From the NCBI GenBank assembly GCA_905250885.1, contig CAJNOQ010000094.1, forward strand, positions 1-64,000: a DNA stretch of 64,000 nucleotides, read 5' to 3'. Under the pieces are notes generated by a model. It was given only the letters and a program-made list of their open reading frames with translations, searched no databases and was not told the origin of the DNA. Shown one piece after another: positions 1-12,200 of the stretch (position 1 is its first letter; every line of letters starts with the position of its first letter). The DNA is from Didymodactylos carnosus (taxonomy: Eukaryota > Rotifera > Eurotatoria > Philodinida > Philodinidae). Position numbers and translations under genes: made by a program.

Positions 1-10
1 CGGATGCTTT

Positions 11-26
11 TATATATATATATATA
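11..26. repeat. TA dinucleotide microsatellite
   Basis: A short pure (TA)n run lies at the very left edge of the window. It is ordinary simple sequence. Confidence 0.8.
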
Positions 27-60
27 CAGACACTACAAAACAAAAACGGTGATAGAGACA

Positions 61-210
61 ACAACAAGATCTTGATACAGAATTCTCAAGATACATCAGA
101 CTTGAAACCGTAGTAAATCTTGATCAAGATCTTGATCAAGTTTTTCCAAGGACATCAAGTGCAGAGGTATCAATAAATCTTGATCAAGTTCTTGATCAAG
201 AATTTTCAAG
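61..210. repeat. 60-bp tandem repeat, about 2.5 copies
   Basis: The sequence repeats with a 60-bp period at 61-120, 121-180 and 181 to about 210. Each unit opens with overlapping copies of the palindrome CTTGATCAAG or variants of it and closes with AATCT. Copies are imperfect, roughly 65-75% alike by eye. The array may extend to the left, outside the window. No function is evident. Confidence 0.7.
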
Positions 211-359
211 AAAAAAAATCTTTAAAGAACTTGTGCAGATTTTCTCTTTCTGCAAGACGTGGGTATGCGGGGCCTACTGCAGCAAAACTTCCGTCACTGG
301 TTTGTACGAAGTCTACTAGCAGGTGGGAATTACATTTTTCAAGAAGAGCAAAGGGTATA

Positions 360-385
360 TTAATACGAAAAAGCTTTCGTATTAG
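360..385. other. Short perfect hairpin
   Basis: TAATACGAAA and TTTCGTATTA form a 10-bp stem around a 4-base loop. It lies in a stretch of mildly higher GC (about 230-540) that is open in frames on both strands but whose translation I do not recognise. This may be a remnant of a mobile element. It is a structural observation only. Confidence 0.45.
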
Positions 386-781
386 GGGGGTATTATCATT
401 TCTTTTGATCAAATTTACAGAGCGCTGCAGTAATGTAGAAATCACTCATTTTCTACGGAGTGAGAAGATGACTGAAATTCCCGAGGATGTCCCTCATGTA
501 GTCGATAGAGCCGGCATTTTATCTGAACTCTTTACTACCTGATGAATATATTATTTAGAGCTATGTTAGCTGAAAGGTTCTTTATACTGTACTTTTTCGA
601 CAACACATTTATTTTGACGTTTAGTGTCTTGACGTAAGGTTATATTATATATAGTATTGTTCACTGTAGTAGTCCACAAATAATTGACATCCTAGATATC
701 GGGGATCATGACGGCTTTTGAACTTAACTTTGTGTGACTGTAGTTCTTACTATATAATTCTCATCACTGTTTCGTTTTCCC

Positions 782-1098
782 ATGTCATCAATACCGGCAA
801 AATATGGTTCAATATACTGTGAGGTATACCGCCATGTAAGTCAAATTTATCCCACGGCTTACCGAGCCGTGCAGTATTTTCTCATTATGAACACATATAC
901 ACGAGTTCGAAACTAGTTTCCAACTTTCTTTTTTTTTGTTGTTGTCATCAGGCGCTTAAGCGCATGAAGGCTTCCAGTAATGGAAGAAAATTTGACTCGG
1001 ATCGCAGTTCAGACTTCGACGAATCTATAGCCGCAGTTACCGGCGATATTTTAAAAAAAAGCTTGACATGGATTGTTACCTTACATATTATTCAGTAG
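782..1098 (+). CDS. Candidate two-exon micro-gene, 66 aa, unknown function
   Basis: Exon 1 (782-835) starts at an ATG and gives 18 codons beginning MSSIPAKYGS. It ends at a strong GTAAGT donor. The intron (836-951) ends in a T-rich tract and CAG. Exon 2 (952-1098) continues in phase 0 for 48 codons, including FDSDRSSDFDESIA, to a TAG stop. Splice signals at both ends, an ATG and a matching phase support a real gene, and exon 2 is less AT-rich than its surroundings. I recognise no family. The model may be the first two exons of a longer gene, a remnant of a mobile element, or chance. Confidence 0.35.
852..873. other. GC-rich hairpin inside the candidate intron
   Basis: CACGGCT and AGCCGTG form an inverted repeat of about 7 bp with a short loop, lying in the candidate intron 836-951. 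It stands out because the surroundings are AT-rich. The role is unknown. Confidence 0.35.
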
Positions 1099-3979
1099 TG
1101 CTCAAATCAAACAAGGGCTGTGAATTACAAGTTATAAGGTTCTTTCATTAGTTCAGGGAAACCCTGAAATGGTGAATACAAAATGTGGCCATTTGTAACA
1201 GATTAGTCAGCATCCAAATACATAATCAGATTTTATTTACGACTGGTTATTTGGATGACTGCTTTTTGCCCGGAGAAAATTATAACAACGCTTAATGTCT
1301 TTTTTCCGTTTTAGAATTTGTATAAGTTTATGTTTGAAAACAAAATTCTTGTCATTCCACAGAAAATGAGTGATCCCTTTGCCCTTTCTGAAAAATGTAA
1401 TCCTCATTCAGTGAGAAAATAATGATATATTTATTTTTAGTTTAGAAGAACATACCATTTAAATAACTGTAAAAAAATGACCAATTTTTTCGTTTCTTCA
1501 TACTAACCTATGTAAGAATTTATCGCCATATTTTCTGCTTTTTCTGCAAGAAAAGAATATTTTCTTGCTTTAAAACGCTTTTACGCTGAACACGACGTCC
1601 AGAAAATCTTTGCCAACGACTTTTTTTACGGAATTTTAAAGAAGACACTACAGGAGATCCAAGCATGCGTTTATCTCAAAATCGACTTCTTCAGAAGACG
1701 GCGTTCTTAATTCTCTTTTACATACATCAAGAGTGATTTTTACTATTTTAAAATTATTTGACAAAGCGGTATAATCACTCTGTAATCGAATTGATTTTGT
1801 TTCAGTAGTGCACCGTTCTATTTCAAAACGTTCGTTTTTATTTTCGAACTTTTCTTGTATGAATGTTTGAATAATTTTAGATCGTTCTTCATTGAACAAT
1901 TCATCTAATGCGCTATTTGCATTACGAGATGGTGATTTAGATCATTCTCTTCTACAATTAGACTGAGAAATGGTATGGAAAATCGAATTCATTTCAAGCA
2001 ACGATGGAGTAAATGATGGCGATTTACGTACGGTAAGCTGATATTTATCAATGGTAGGGGAGAGGGTGTTAATTATTATTTGCTGTTATAGATAATGGGT
2101 GATTTGAATCATGACCACTGCTATTATTTTTATGCGACGCAATTTTTATGTTTAAACCTAAGAGAAATCAACAAAATCATTTCTCTATTTCAAGCTTTTT
2201 CTTTCTGAATGAACTGATGAAATGCATGAAGACAAATCAAAACGGAATTTGTGGAAAGGAGCATCAAAATTTTTTGGCATCGTTTATAAAAAAATTCGAA
2301 CTTTACTTTTTATTTTTCACTAGTAAATTATTTCATTTTTTCTAAAAGAAAAACGCAGCGAAAAACCAAAGTTCCTAATAGCAAAATAGCTGTGCCATCC
2401 CACCAGACCCGTCCCTGATTCGAATCTTTATAACCGCTACTTTCTTCTAAAAGACAGGACAAATTATCTTGCAAGTGTATACTCATTTTGTAAAATTTTT
2501 AAATAGATGGCGCGCACATACGAATGGAATAATAGATATACAGAAATTAAAGGAGTATCGTGATCAGTTTAAAAGTTACTTCCGTTCTTCGAATCATATA
2601 AAATTCATCGTCTTTCTTGCTTTAGGAGAATCTGCTTTTGACTGTGAACTATGTTAAAGCTTGCATTTGTATATACATATTGTTGTTCACTTTGAACGTA
2701 TTTTGATTTGCTGATATTTGAGAACGGTTGCTAGACGACAAATAATTGTTTGAGAAAAAATGGTTCAGAAAGACGGAGCGAGAGGAAGAGAGAGAAACCC
2801 AAACGGATATATGAGCAACAAAGAAAGAAATATTGAATTGTTGTTGCTTTTTTAAAGAAAAATACTATGAGGTGCGCAGAGAGACCAGACTAAACATCTT
2901 CGCTAGGTGGTCCGGACAAACTGTCCTTTGATGTACTCTGATATTTGCATAAAAGGGTAGAGTCAATTATAGACCTCGCAACTAAAATTAAATGTTCATA
3001 TATAGATATGTATGTATGTTAGTTACTTCATAATCAGATTAATTTTGTTAGAGTACAAGATAACTGTCTTTGTCAGCCATTTTCTTTGCTTGATATATTA
3101 TTTAGTAGAGAGACAAAAATATTTTTTCTGAATATTTTTCAATTTTACGATTGATAAAACTGGTTGTGTTACCATATAAATTATTTTTATTGTTTGAGTT
3201 ATTAAAAGGAAACCTTACATGTGGTTTGAGATCCATTTATTTGAGTGTCTTCGTAATTTTCTTTTCATTCTTTTAATTTTTAAAAAACAACAAATATGGA
3301 CAAAAATACTTTGAGATTGTTGTTGCACATGATATATAGTAAAAAAGAATGAATAAAATATTCAATAACTCTATTTACTCTATAATAGAGTATAATACTT
3401 GTTAGTTTTTTTGTCTAAAGGAAAATAAGAAAGAACAACAACTTTATAGCGAAAGAAACATGTTTTTGTCTGCTCAAACATGATGACATTCATTAATAGT
3501 ATGTATTTTAATGTTATTTTTGTTAATAAAAATTAGAAAGAGGAGATGAAAGGCGTACATGCTTACTAGATCCACAGGCTTTGTTAAATAGTCCCCGTAT
3601 TTGACCTTTAAGAAAAAAGTGAGGTATGAAGTAGATAAAAAATTATCATTGTTTTTTACCAGATCCCAGAACGATTATGTAAACATTATTTCAATTAGAA
3701 TTTGAATAAAAGAACAAAATTTCATTGTACATGTTTGGAGAAAAGATAAACATTATTCTTTCTGGATTTTTCTTTCTCTTCTTCTAGATTTTGTCATCGA
3801 ACTACCCTTGTTTCATTTCATTGCTAATGTAAAAAAAGAAATATCTGTTAATGAATTCTTTAATTAATGTCATTTATTCTCTTGTATGTATTTGAAAAGA
3901 CGTATATCCGATTTCTATAAGAGACTCTTTTTCATCAATTTCTAGTGGATAATAACAACTTTATCAATATTAAAGCCAA
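1099..3979. other. Intergenic, mostly featureless AT-rich DNA
   Basis: Apart from the degraded coding fragment at 1648-2060, I see no supported gene here. Short open frames at 2148-2345 and 2469-2657 have no recognisable content and no convincing splice context. The last 300 bases before 3980 must hold the TTLL promoter, but I see no clear TATA or initiator element. Confidence 0.5.
1648..2060 (-). pseudogene. Degraded or partial coding fragment, unknown family
   Basis: Two consecutive minus-strand stretches read as plausible protein in different frames. About 2060-1940 includes RKSPSFTPSLLEMNSIFHT. About 1930-1648 includes NSALDELFNEERSKIIQ and ends in a stop after EINACLDLL. The second part is charged and looks alpha-helical. 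The frame change between them could be a short intron or decay. No family is recognised, and a chance open frame cannot be excluded. Confidence 0.25.
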
Positions 3980-6900
3980 ATGCCAGCAATAGAAAGTGAT
4001 TCAAGCGAGACAAGTAGTTCGGATGATGAGATTGAATCAACTCTTATTTCCAAAACTGTTGGTGAACTAACATTAAAAGATGATGAAAATATTTCGTATC
4101 TAGCACAACTGCCAGATGATTATGAAGAAGGTGGAGAATCAGATGATGATCAGAGACTTCCAAGAGTAATTCAGTCATCATCGTTCGGTCAACTGGATGA
4201 TGATACAGATTCAAAAAAGAAACGTAAAAAACGAAAAAGAACATATTTTATATGTGTTTCAATGTGCAAATATGAATGTGTTAGAAGAGCAGCAAAACGT
4301 CTTAATTTTCGTGAAGTAGGCGACGATGATGATTGGAATGTATATTGGACAGATACAAGTGTAGGAATAGAGCGTGTTGCACAAATGAAAAAGTGGCAGA
4401 AAATAAATCATTTTCCTGGAATGAGTGAAATATGTCGAAAAGATTCATTAACACGAAATATGTCTCGAATGATGAAAATGTTTCCAAAAGAATATAATTT
4501 TTATCCAAAAGCTTGGTGTCTCCCGGCTGATTATAGTGATTTTGGCAAATATTGTCAAGAAAAAAAGTATAAAACTTACATTAGTAAACCAGATGTAGGA
4601 TGTCAAGGACGTGGAATATTTATTACAAGAAATCCACAAAAAGACATTAAACCACAAGATAATTTTGTTGTACAGTTATACATTGCTAGGGTACGTTTAT
4701 TATACGTCATATATCATTTCACTCTTAATAATAATATAAATTAATATTTTTGATCATTTCAGCCATTTTTAGTTGATGGATATAAATTTGATTTACGTGT
4801 TTATGTTGCTGTGACGTCATGTGATCCATTTCGTATTTTTGTTTATAAAGATGGTTTAGCTCGATTTACTACTCAACATTATGAAGAACCAAGTACATCA
4901 AATTGTAAAGATATATTTATGCATCTAACAAATTATGCTATTCAAAAACGAAGCGATGATTTTATTCGTGATGAGGATACGGGCACAAAAAGACGAATAA
5001 CAACAATCAATAAATGGTTAGTTGAACATGGTGTTGATATTAATAAATTATGGTCAGAAATTGACGATATTATTATTAAAGTTTTAATATCAGCACATTC
5101 TGTACTTAAACATAATTATCGAGCGTGTTTTCCAAATCATTATCGTGGTAGTGCATGTTTTGAAATACTTGGATTTGATATTTTATTAGATCGAAAATTA
5201 AAACCATATGTTCTAGAGGTATATTATTGAAATATTAATATCTGTTTCATTTTTTTTTTCTATTATAATAATTAATTTTTTAAGGTTAATCATTCACCTA
5301 GTTTTACCACAGACTCAAAACTTGATAGAGAAATTAAAGATGCATTAATTTTTGATACATTATTACTATTAAATATGCCTGCTGCTGATAAACGAAAATT
5401 TCTTGAAGAAGAAAAACGTAAAGCAAAAGACAGATTATTTCATAAAGCAGCTGGAAAAAAAGATAGCAAGTAAGAAATAATAACTAATATTTTTATTATT
5501 TAATTAACTATTAAAAACATTTATTTTTAAATAGATTTCGTGAAGAACAAGAAGATTTAGCTCAACAATGGCAAAAAGAAATTGAAAAATGGGAAGATAC
5601 ACATAGTGGTAATTATCGACGAATCTATCCGGGACCAACAACAGATCGTTATGAAAAATTTTTTACACAAAGTGGTACACTCTATTCTGAAACAGCAGCC
5701 TCAAAAGCAAGATTAGAACAAGCACGGTAATAAAAATTAAATTCATTAGAATTGAGAAAATAATTAAACATATATTCTTATTTTTAGAGCGCAAATAGAT
5801 GAATTACAACGAAATCAAGATAAAATAAATGCATTTAAAAATAAGAAAACAAATAATTCACGTGAATTATGTGGAGAAAGTCCAACAAGACGACCATTAG
5901 CTAGTTTAAAATCATCAAGAAGTTCATCATTCAATCGAACACCATTAAAACGATTAACAGCAGTAGGTTGATTTTAATAGTTCTAAGAAAAATAATTAAA
6001 AAAATGAACTGATTTTTAAATCTACTATAAAATTTTTCAATTTTGTAATGACTTAAAAAATGTGAAATAATCATTTAGAAAATGGCATTTAGTCATGGTA
6101 GTGATGGCAATACGGTAACCACTATAGTTGCACTAAAGCAGACGTTACAACTACAGCTTTAAAATTCTTCACTAAGCAATATATTGCTCATTCAATTCTA
6201 TTCTTATTTCTGAGTGTAGTAATAAACACAATACACATATCTATTAGCAAATATAGACGTATATAAAAGTACTTGTTTTCACCGTCTATTGTTTGTAAAT
6301 TTCTCATAATTGTTAAATGCTTTTGGACTGCTCATAAATATCAGTATTTTATTAATAATTGAAAATTTGAATCTAATAAAAAATCTTATTTCTCATATTT
6401 AGAATCAAAATATAAAATGTCCAGTAATGCCCTATGGTGATTCGGGAAAAGCTGTTGAAATTGATGAAAATGAAGAACTTGAAAGAATAATGAGTTTAAA
6501 ACAACGTGAAACATTAATACGTGGAATGGGTATATCTATAATAATAATTTTAAGTCTCATATTTATATATTTATATTCTAGGTATAATTGACATGTGTCA
6601 TAGACTATTGTTTGGAACAGCAGGCACAATTGCCAATCTACCACTAACATCCAATTATACTAATATGGTAAATTATTATATTAAATTAAACTTAAATAAG
6701 ATTTTTGTTTTTTAAAATTTACAATTTATTTTAGCCGCCTATTAATTTAAGTAATGCATCTCATAATCTCTCATTATTGCAATATGTTGGCTCTTCAAAA
6801 CTACCACCTAATCGTTATAGTGGAACAGCTGTTTTACAACAATATTTTACAAATCAAACACAACCAAAATTAGAGGTTCGAACAAAAAATGTGCATATAT

Positions 6901-8540
6901 TCGATGAAAAAGTAGGCTCGAATATACGAGGAGGAGCTTATCATAAAAAATGTATTCAACTTTTTATATTAATAATTCTCTACTTCTTTTTCTTTTTTTT
7001 TAGGGTTCAACAACGAATAGTGGATCTCGAAATAGTCGATATCAACGTAGTGGAAATACATCTAATCGGCATAATATGTCATCATCAAACTATTCGCTTA
7101 TGTTACCACATGACGATACATTGAACAGTGCGAATATCTCTCATAATTTAGCGATACATGCTGAACGTCCCGATCGATTTTATCTACCAAATGCCTTACC
7201 ACAGACAACTACAACTCTATTACCTAAAACAGGATTAGACATACGAACAAAAAGTGCAAATACTATTCCTCGTCAACGGACAGGTTTGTTCGGTTAATGA
7301 AGCAACAATGAAAACAATATTTATGCATGTGTTAATATCCGACAATGAGTAACACACACAAACATCTATCTGCTGCATGTTGTATCCTTTCCCTCTACAC
7401 AAGCACATAACTTTCATTTCTTGCATGATACACATATTTAATTTTAAGTTTTTTTTTGTTTGGAAAATCGACTATATTTAATAGAATTATGTTGATGTTT
7501 GTTGTGTTCATTATATTTTTTTAAATTCGATAAAAGAATCTAAACATTTCTCTTGTTATACTATTCTATTTTTTATTGCACATATTTTATATTAACTTCT
7601 TCTAGCTTTGCATAAACTTATCAACCAAACTATTACCTCATTAGTAAGTTAGACATAGATATACAGATTTCTATTAAAACTTTTTGTTTTTTCTTCTCTA
7701 CTGTTGATGATTTTATAGACAAACTTAATAGTGTATTTATATGAGTGATACAATGTTGCTACAATTTTGATAGGATAAAGTTTTTTAAATTCATAATGAT
7801 CGTTTATCTTTGATATTGAAATTGAGATCATTTTTCATCGAAAAATTATTCTATTATCAATATTTTCACAAATAGCATGTAATATACCATAAAATGATAT
7901 AGTTTTTACAGAGAATTTGAGAAAATAGTTTCTCTTTTTTAGCTTCAGTACTTCTTTTCGTTTTTTAAATATTCTTTTGTGTATGCATCGACTACTTGCT
8001 CTTATAATGCGATGCTCGTTTCTTTATTAGAATAATGAAAGTACTTTTTACTATCATAATCTTGAGAATGTATTTATACAGATTTTCTTTTCTCTAAACT
8101 AGGTTATGTGATAACGTACGGCGTAAATGGAAACGTTTTGTCAAATATGGGTAAGTGTAAAGATATAATTAATCTAATAATAACGTATCCATAAAAAAGC
8201 TAGACGTAAAATCTCTCGAGACACCATGGAGTTTGAAAGAAGAACAAAAATTTGATCACACCTAATTCTATAGGTATCCTTATATATAAATGGCATAGTT
8301 TCAGATTTAATGTAAGTTTAATACAAACAAATCATACCGCTGATCTAAATCTACCGTATTAGAATTTTTATAGATCTTTTTATATATTTAGTGGATAATT
8401 CAAAAGAAATCGTCATAAACGGTGAATCGGTATCCGTTCAGAAGAAACTACAAATGTACGATACTGATTCATATGAAAATTTAAAAAAATTACAACTAAT
8501 TAAACTTCCATCCTCAAACAAAGTGCATACAGATCAATAG
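3980..8540 (+). CDS. TTLL6: Tubulin polyglutamylase, TTLL6/TTLL13 type
   Basis: This enzyme adds glutamate chains to tubulin tails, typically in cilia and axonemes. Exons: 3980-4690, 4763-5218, 5285-5469, 5535-5726, 5788-5962, 6079-6114 (possibly cassette), 6403-6529, 6582-6667, 6735-6911, 7004-7283, 8103-8150, 8392-8540. An acidic, serine-rich start (1-75) and a basic KKKRKKRKR stretch precede the TTL core. The core includes WTDTSV, HFPGMSEICRKD, ARNMSRM-like NMSRMMKMFPK, SKPD (about 202-205), GCQGRG (207-212), KFDLRVYV, HLTNYAIQK and LEVNHSPSF. In the last, E389 and N391 match the ATP-grasp metal ligands. The post-core RRIYPGP and YEKFF motifs also match TTLL6/13. The 6912 donor is the least certain early junction. 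The 3' end is also uncertain: without splicing at 7284 the frame stops at 7297. The symbol denotes family only, since TTLL6 and TTLL13 cannot be separated here. Confidence 0.9.
6079..6114 (+). other. 36-nt candidate cassette exon of the TTLL gene
   Basis: Inside the 440-bp interval 5963-6402, a CATTTAG acceptor and a GGTAACC donor bracket 36 bases in phase 0 on both sides. They encode KMAFSHGSDGNT. Inclusion or skipping keeps the frame, so this could be constitutive or alternative. Including it splits an unusually long intron into more typical pieces. Confidence 0.5.
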
Positions 8541-9258
8541 AAACAAATTTCATCATCTTTATAATGAATTTTTATAGTTTTGATAATTAACTATAAGTTG
8601 TCTCTTCACATTTTGTTTGTTACGTTTGACAACATAATTATCCCCGTGATTATTAAGTACAATTTATTTTTAAATCTCTTTTGGTATTTCTCATTTTTAC
8701 TATTTGTTAATTTTTTTGTTTTCTTCAGTATTGTCCAGTACTTAATCGGTTTTTGTAATTCGTTTTGATAAAAACGTAGTTAATGTTTACACATAGTTTT
8801 TGGTGGTTTTTATTGTGAATATTTTAAAGCCAATTATTTTTCTATTAATATATACGAGAGAAATAGAGAAAAAAAAAAGATTTTCATTCATCTCTAATAT
8901 ACCTTCATCTTATATCTACAGAACTCAACTCTCTTTTTCATGTAACTCTGAAAGTGTATTGTTGTTCATAAACTATTTTATCATTATTTTCATATTCATT
9001 ACCGCATTTATTTAAAACTATCAAATATATAACGTACTAATCTGCAAAAAATCAAAGAACAAAATTGAACAAAAATACAAAAAATACATTGTATTAAAAC
9101 AAAATAAGTCGCGCATGTAAAAACTGTTTCAAAATAATCAAACTAATTATTCTATCGTAAAAAAAAGAATAACTTCGGTGTTTTTATTAACTTCTGGACA
9201 TCTGACATAAGGACAAAGATTTGCGAACAATTTCAAATGGATTGACTATAACAAATTG
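8541..9258. other. Intergenic between convergent genes
   Basis: This stretch of about 700 bp lies between the TTLL and protocadherin 3' ends. It is AT-rich. Open frames at 8580-9015 are hydrophobic low-complexity translations with no recognisable content. It presumably holds both 3' UTRs. Confidence 0.6.
9183..9188 (-). terminator. Polyadenylation signal, protocadherin
   Basis: AATAAA on the minus strand lies about 70 bp beyond the protocadherin stop codon. The placement is reasonable for a compact 3' UTR. Other A-rich hexamers exist nearby, so the assignment is provisional. Confidence 0.45.
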
Positions 9259-12200
9259 CTAAACTACAGTCGAATTATATGATGTACTTTGTGACATTAA
9301 AGGTGGAGAGTCGTAATTATTTTTGATATTTTGATTATAACAATCGTTTGGTGAAGAAAATGTGGTTACTTTATTGAGTAGACTAGAATGCGGCGATAAT
9401 ATATCATCATCGGTACGTAAAAAGTTTTTCGTATACGATGTTGGCAACATATTTGCTCGATATGATGTTCTTGTACAATTATTGTTTGCTTCATCACGTG
9501 TCATATAAAGTTTTTCAAAACGTTCAAGCGCATAATTAGCAGTTGTATCCGACGGAGACATAGTTCTATTTGAATCAAATTGTGGTTTAAAATAATTATG
9601 TTCACTATTTTGTGATGTGGATGCATTTTTTGTGTCTACATTTGTGTCAAGATTAAACCGTACTCGTCTAGATTTGAAATCTTTTTCATCAACAGGCGAA
9701 TTGTCTGTTGTTAACTCTAATGAACCAACAACATTCTGACAATTATTATTATCGAGTCGATTTAATAATGATGTAAACGATGAGATTTGAGATGATGCAC
9801 GTGTTAGCGTTGAAAGACGATCTAAATTACTGTTCAGTTGTTTGGCTAATATACCTTCTTTCATCAGTGTATAGGGTACAGAATTTGGACTCATAGGTGA
9901 ATATGCATTTGTTGAAAGTGTTCGTGGTCTCAATTGTTCTGGACAATCATCAGAAATATCACTTGAACCACAAAATCCATCATCGGAACTAGCTCGAGTA
10001 CAACCGCTTTGCTGATTTCTTCCATCAATCGTTGTTAGTGTATAATGTGGTCGACGTAATTCATTTGGAATGTCTTGATTTTGTCGTGTTTGATTTGTAT
10101 TCAAAATTCGTGATGATAATGATGATTCTAAATTTGAATTACTATTACATTGTGCATTAGCAGATGTTGTAGTAGAAGGAGCCGGTAATCGTGTCAATGA
10201 ATGAAATGTATCAACATCATGTGGAAATAGAGAGCTTGATCTTGTCATTGATCCGGTGGAATTTAATAGCCACGATGAATATATCTCAAAATAGAAATAA
10301 AAAGAAGAAAAAACTAATAATATTCTAGTTATTTATTGAATTTTTCTTTCCTTACCTTTTGTCGTTGTTCATCTGACAGATCTTTTTCATGTTCATTTAA
10401 TTTTTCTAGTAAACAACATGCATCATATGTATTTTTTGTTGATCCGATTATTGGTACTGTTGTTTCTTTATTTAGTAATAGTAATGATGTTGGTGAACTA
10501 GATAGTGTGCCTGTTGTCGTTGTCATTGTATCTCCAAAATCATAACAATTACTAACTCTTAAATTTTGTCGTTTATCTGTTGAACAACGATTTTGTTTAA
10601 ACATTGCTGATAATAATGAATTTTCGGATTGCAATGATGATGATGAGAGAATATTGCCATAAGATGATGTTGATGATGTTGTCGATGATGATGATGTCGT
10701 TTGATGTTGATCATCAGTAACACTTGTTGTAAGAATTTTTTCATGTTTTTTTCGTTTTAAACGATTTCTTCTCAATAGTGATATAAATATAAACGTAATA
10801 CCAATTAGTATAATACTTAGGACAACGATAACAATAATTGTTATAAATTTACTCGGTACACTGTATAATAATAAACGATCTTGTTCATCACTCAATGTTT
10901 TCTTTTTTGTATTATCATTTAACATTTTTTCATACGCATCACGTGCTTGTAGATTATTTAAATGACTACCCAAATAATCATATTTTTTCACCACTGCTTG
11001 AGTATCTTGGTAATTATTTACAACGATTAATTTCAATAATTTTTCATCAAAAAAATCAGTACGTCCTTGATCAATCACTTTAAATGCCAAATAATAGACA
11101 CCTTCTTCTAAATCTTGATAATAACTACGTTTTATTCTGTTTCTACTATTATTTCTTGGTTTATCTGTTACATTAAAATATAAACGTATACCTTCCAGAT
11201 AGAATTTGTTCGAATCAAATTTAGATAGCTTTAGTTTATCTTTCAAATATTGGTAATTAACGAGTTGATTTAAATCTGTAATTAATTTTAATCCATAACT
11301 TGCATGATGTGCTTCATCACCATCGAATATTAAAATATCACAAATAAAATCGTTTAAATGCCAATAGGTACGATCAATAATCAACGTATCATTATTATCA
11401 TTTGGAAATAAAAATTTTGGACATTCATCATTAACACTAAAAATTAACATACAATAAAGACTAATGAAAATGATGTATGTGAGAAAGTTGAGTAGAAAAC
11501 ACTGATAAAAATAGAAATATGATCATTAATGATTATCCATTTCCAAATTCTTTTTGAAAGTAGGGATTTGAGAACGAGAGCTTAGAGAAAATTCGATCTA
11601 ATGCTTAAAAACGTAAAATGGCAAATAATACTAATAGTAGATAGCCCAATGTCTGCTCGTCCATATGGAAGTCAAATAAGATCTTGATTTTCAGCAGTGT
11701 GATATCATATTTTCCTGAAGTATTTGAACTAGAGTAATGGGTAGCTTGAGGAACATACCAGAACTCCGTATGGATTGGACTGAAAATTTTTTGAGCTCAT
11801 GAACTCGGACTGGACTGGACTCAAACTTTCAAGACCATAGACCGATCCGGATTCAAAAAAAAGTTTTAGATTCACTTAAATCAAGGAATAATCAGTAAAA
11901 AGCATGTTGTTTTGTATTGTTGACTGAAATGGACTACTTTTTTAGAGCCAATGGACTGAAAAAACTGTTTTTCATGGACTCGGACTGGACTAGATTTAAC
12001 TCAGAATTTTGAGCCCATATGGCGCTCTGGAACATACGTAATCGGCTATGCTGAAACTGCATTCAACTTTCTGTTTGATAAAGTTCAAAAACCTGCCAAA
12101 AACAGAGTTAGTTAAACATTAGAATATCCAGACTGTTTTCACCTTGATTCAAAAACATTCATAACTCACTCAAAATACATCACAGCGAGCTCAGAATTGA

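Noticed and set aside
7610-7647. Mini-exon of the TTLL gene between TTCTAG and GTAAGT
   Set aside because: The upstream phase fits, but the downstream phase does not join to the exons at 8103 or 8392 without an early stop. It is kept only as an alternative in the findings.
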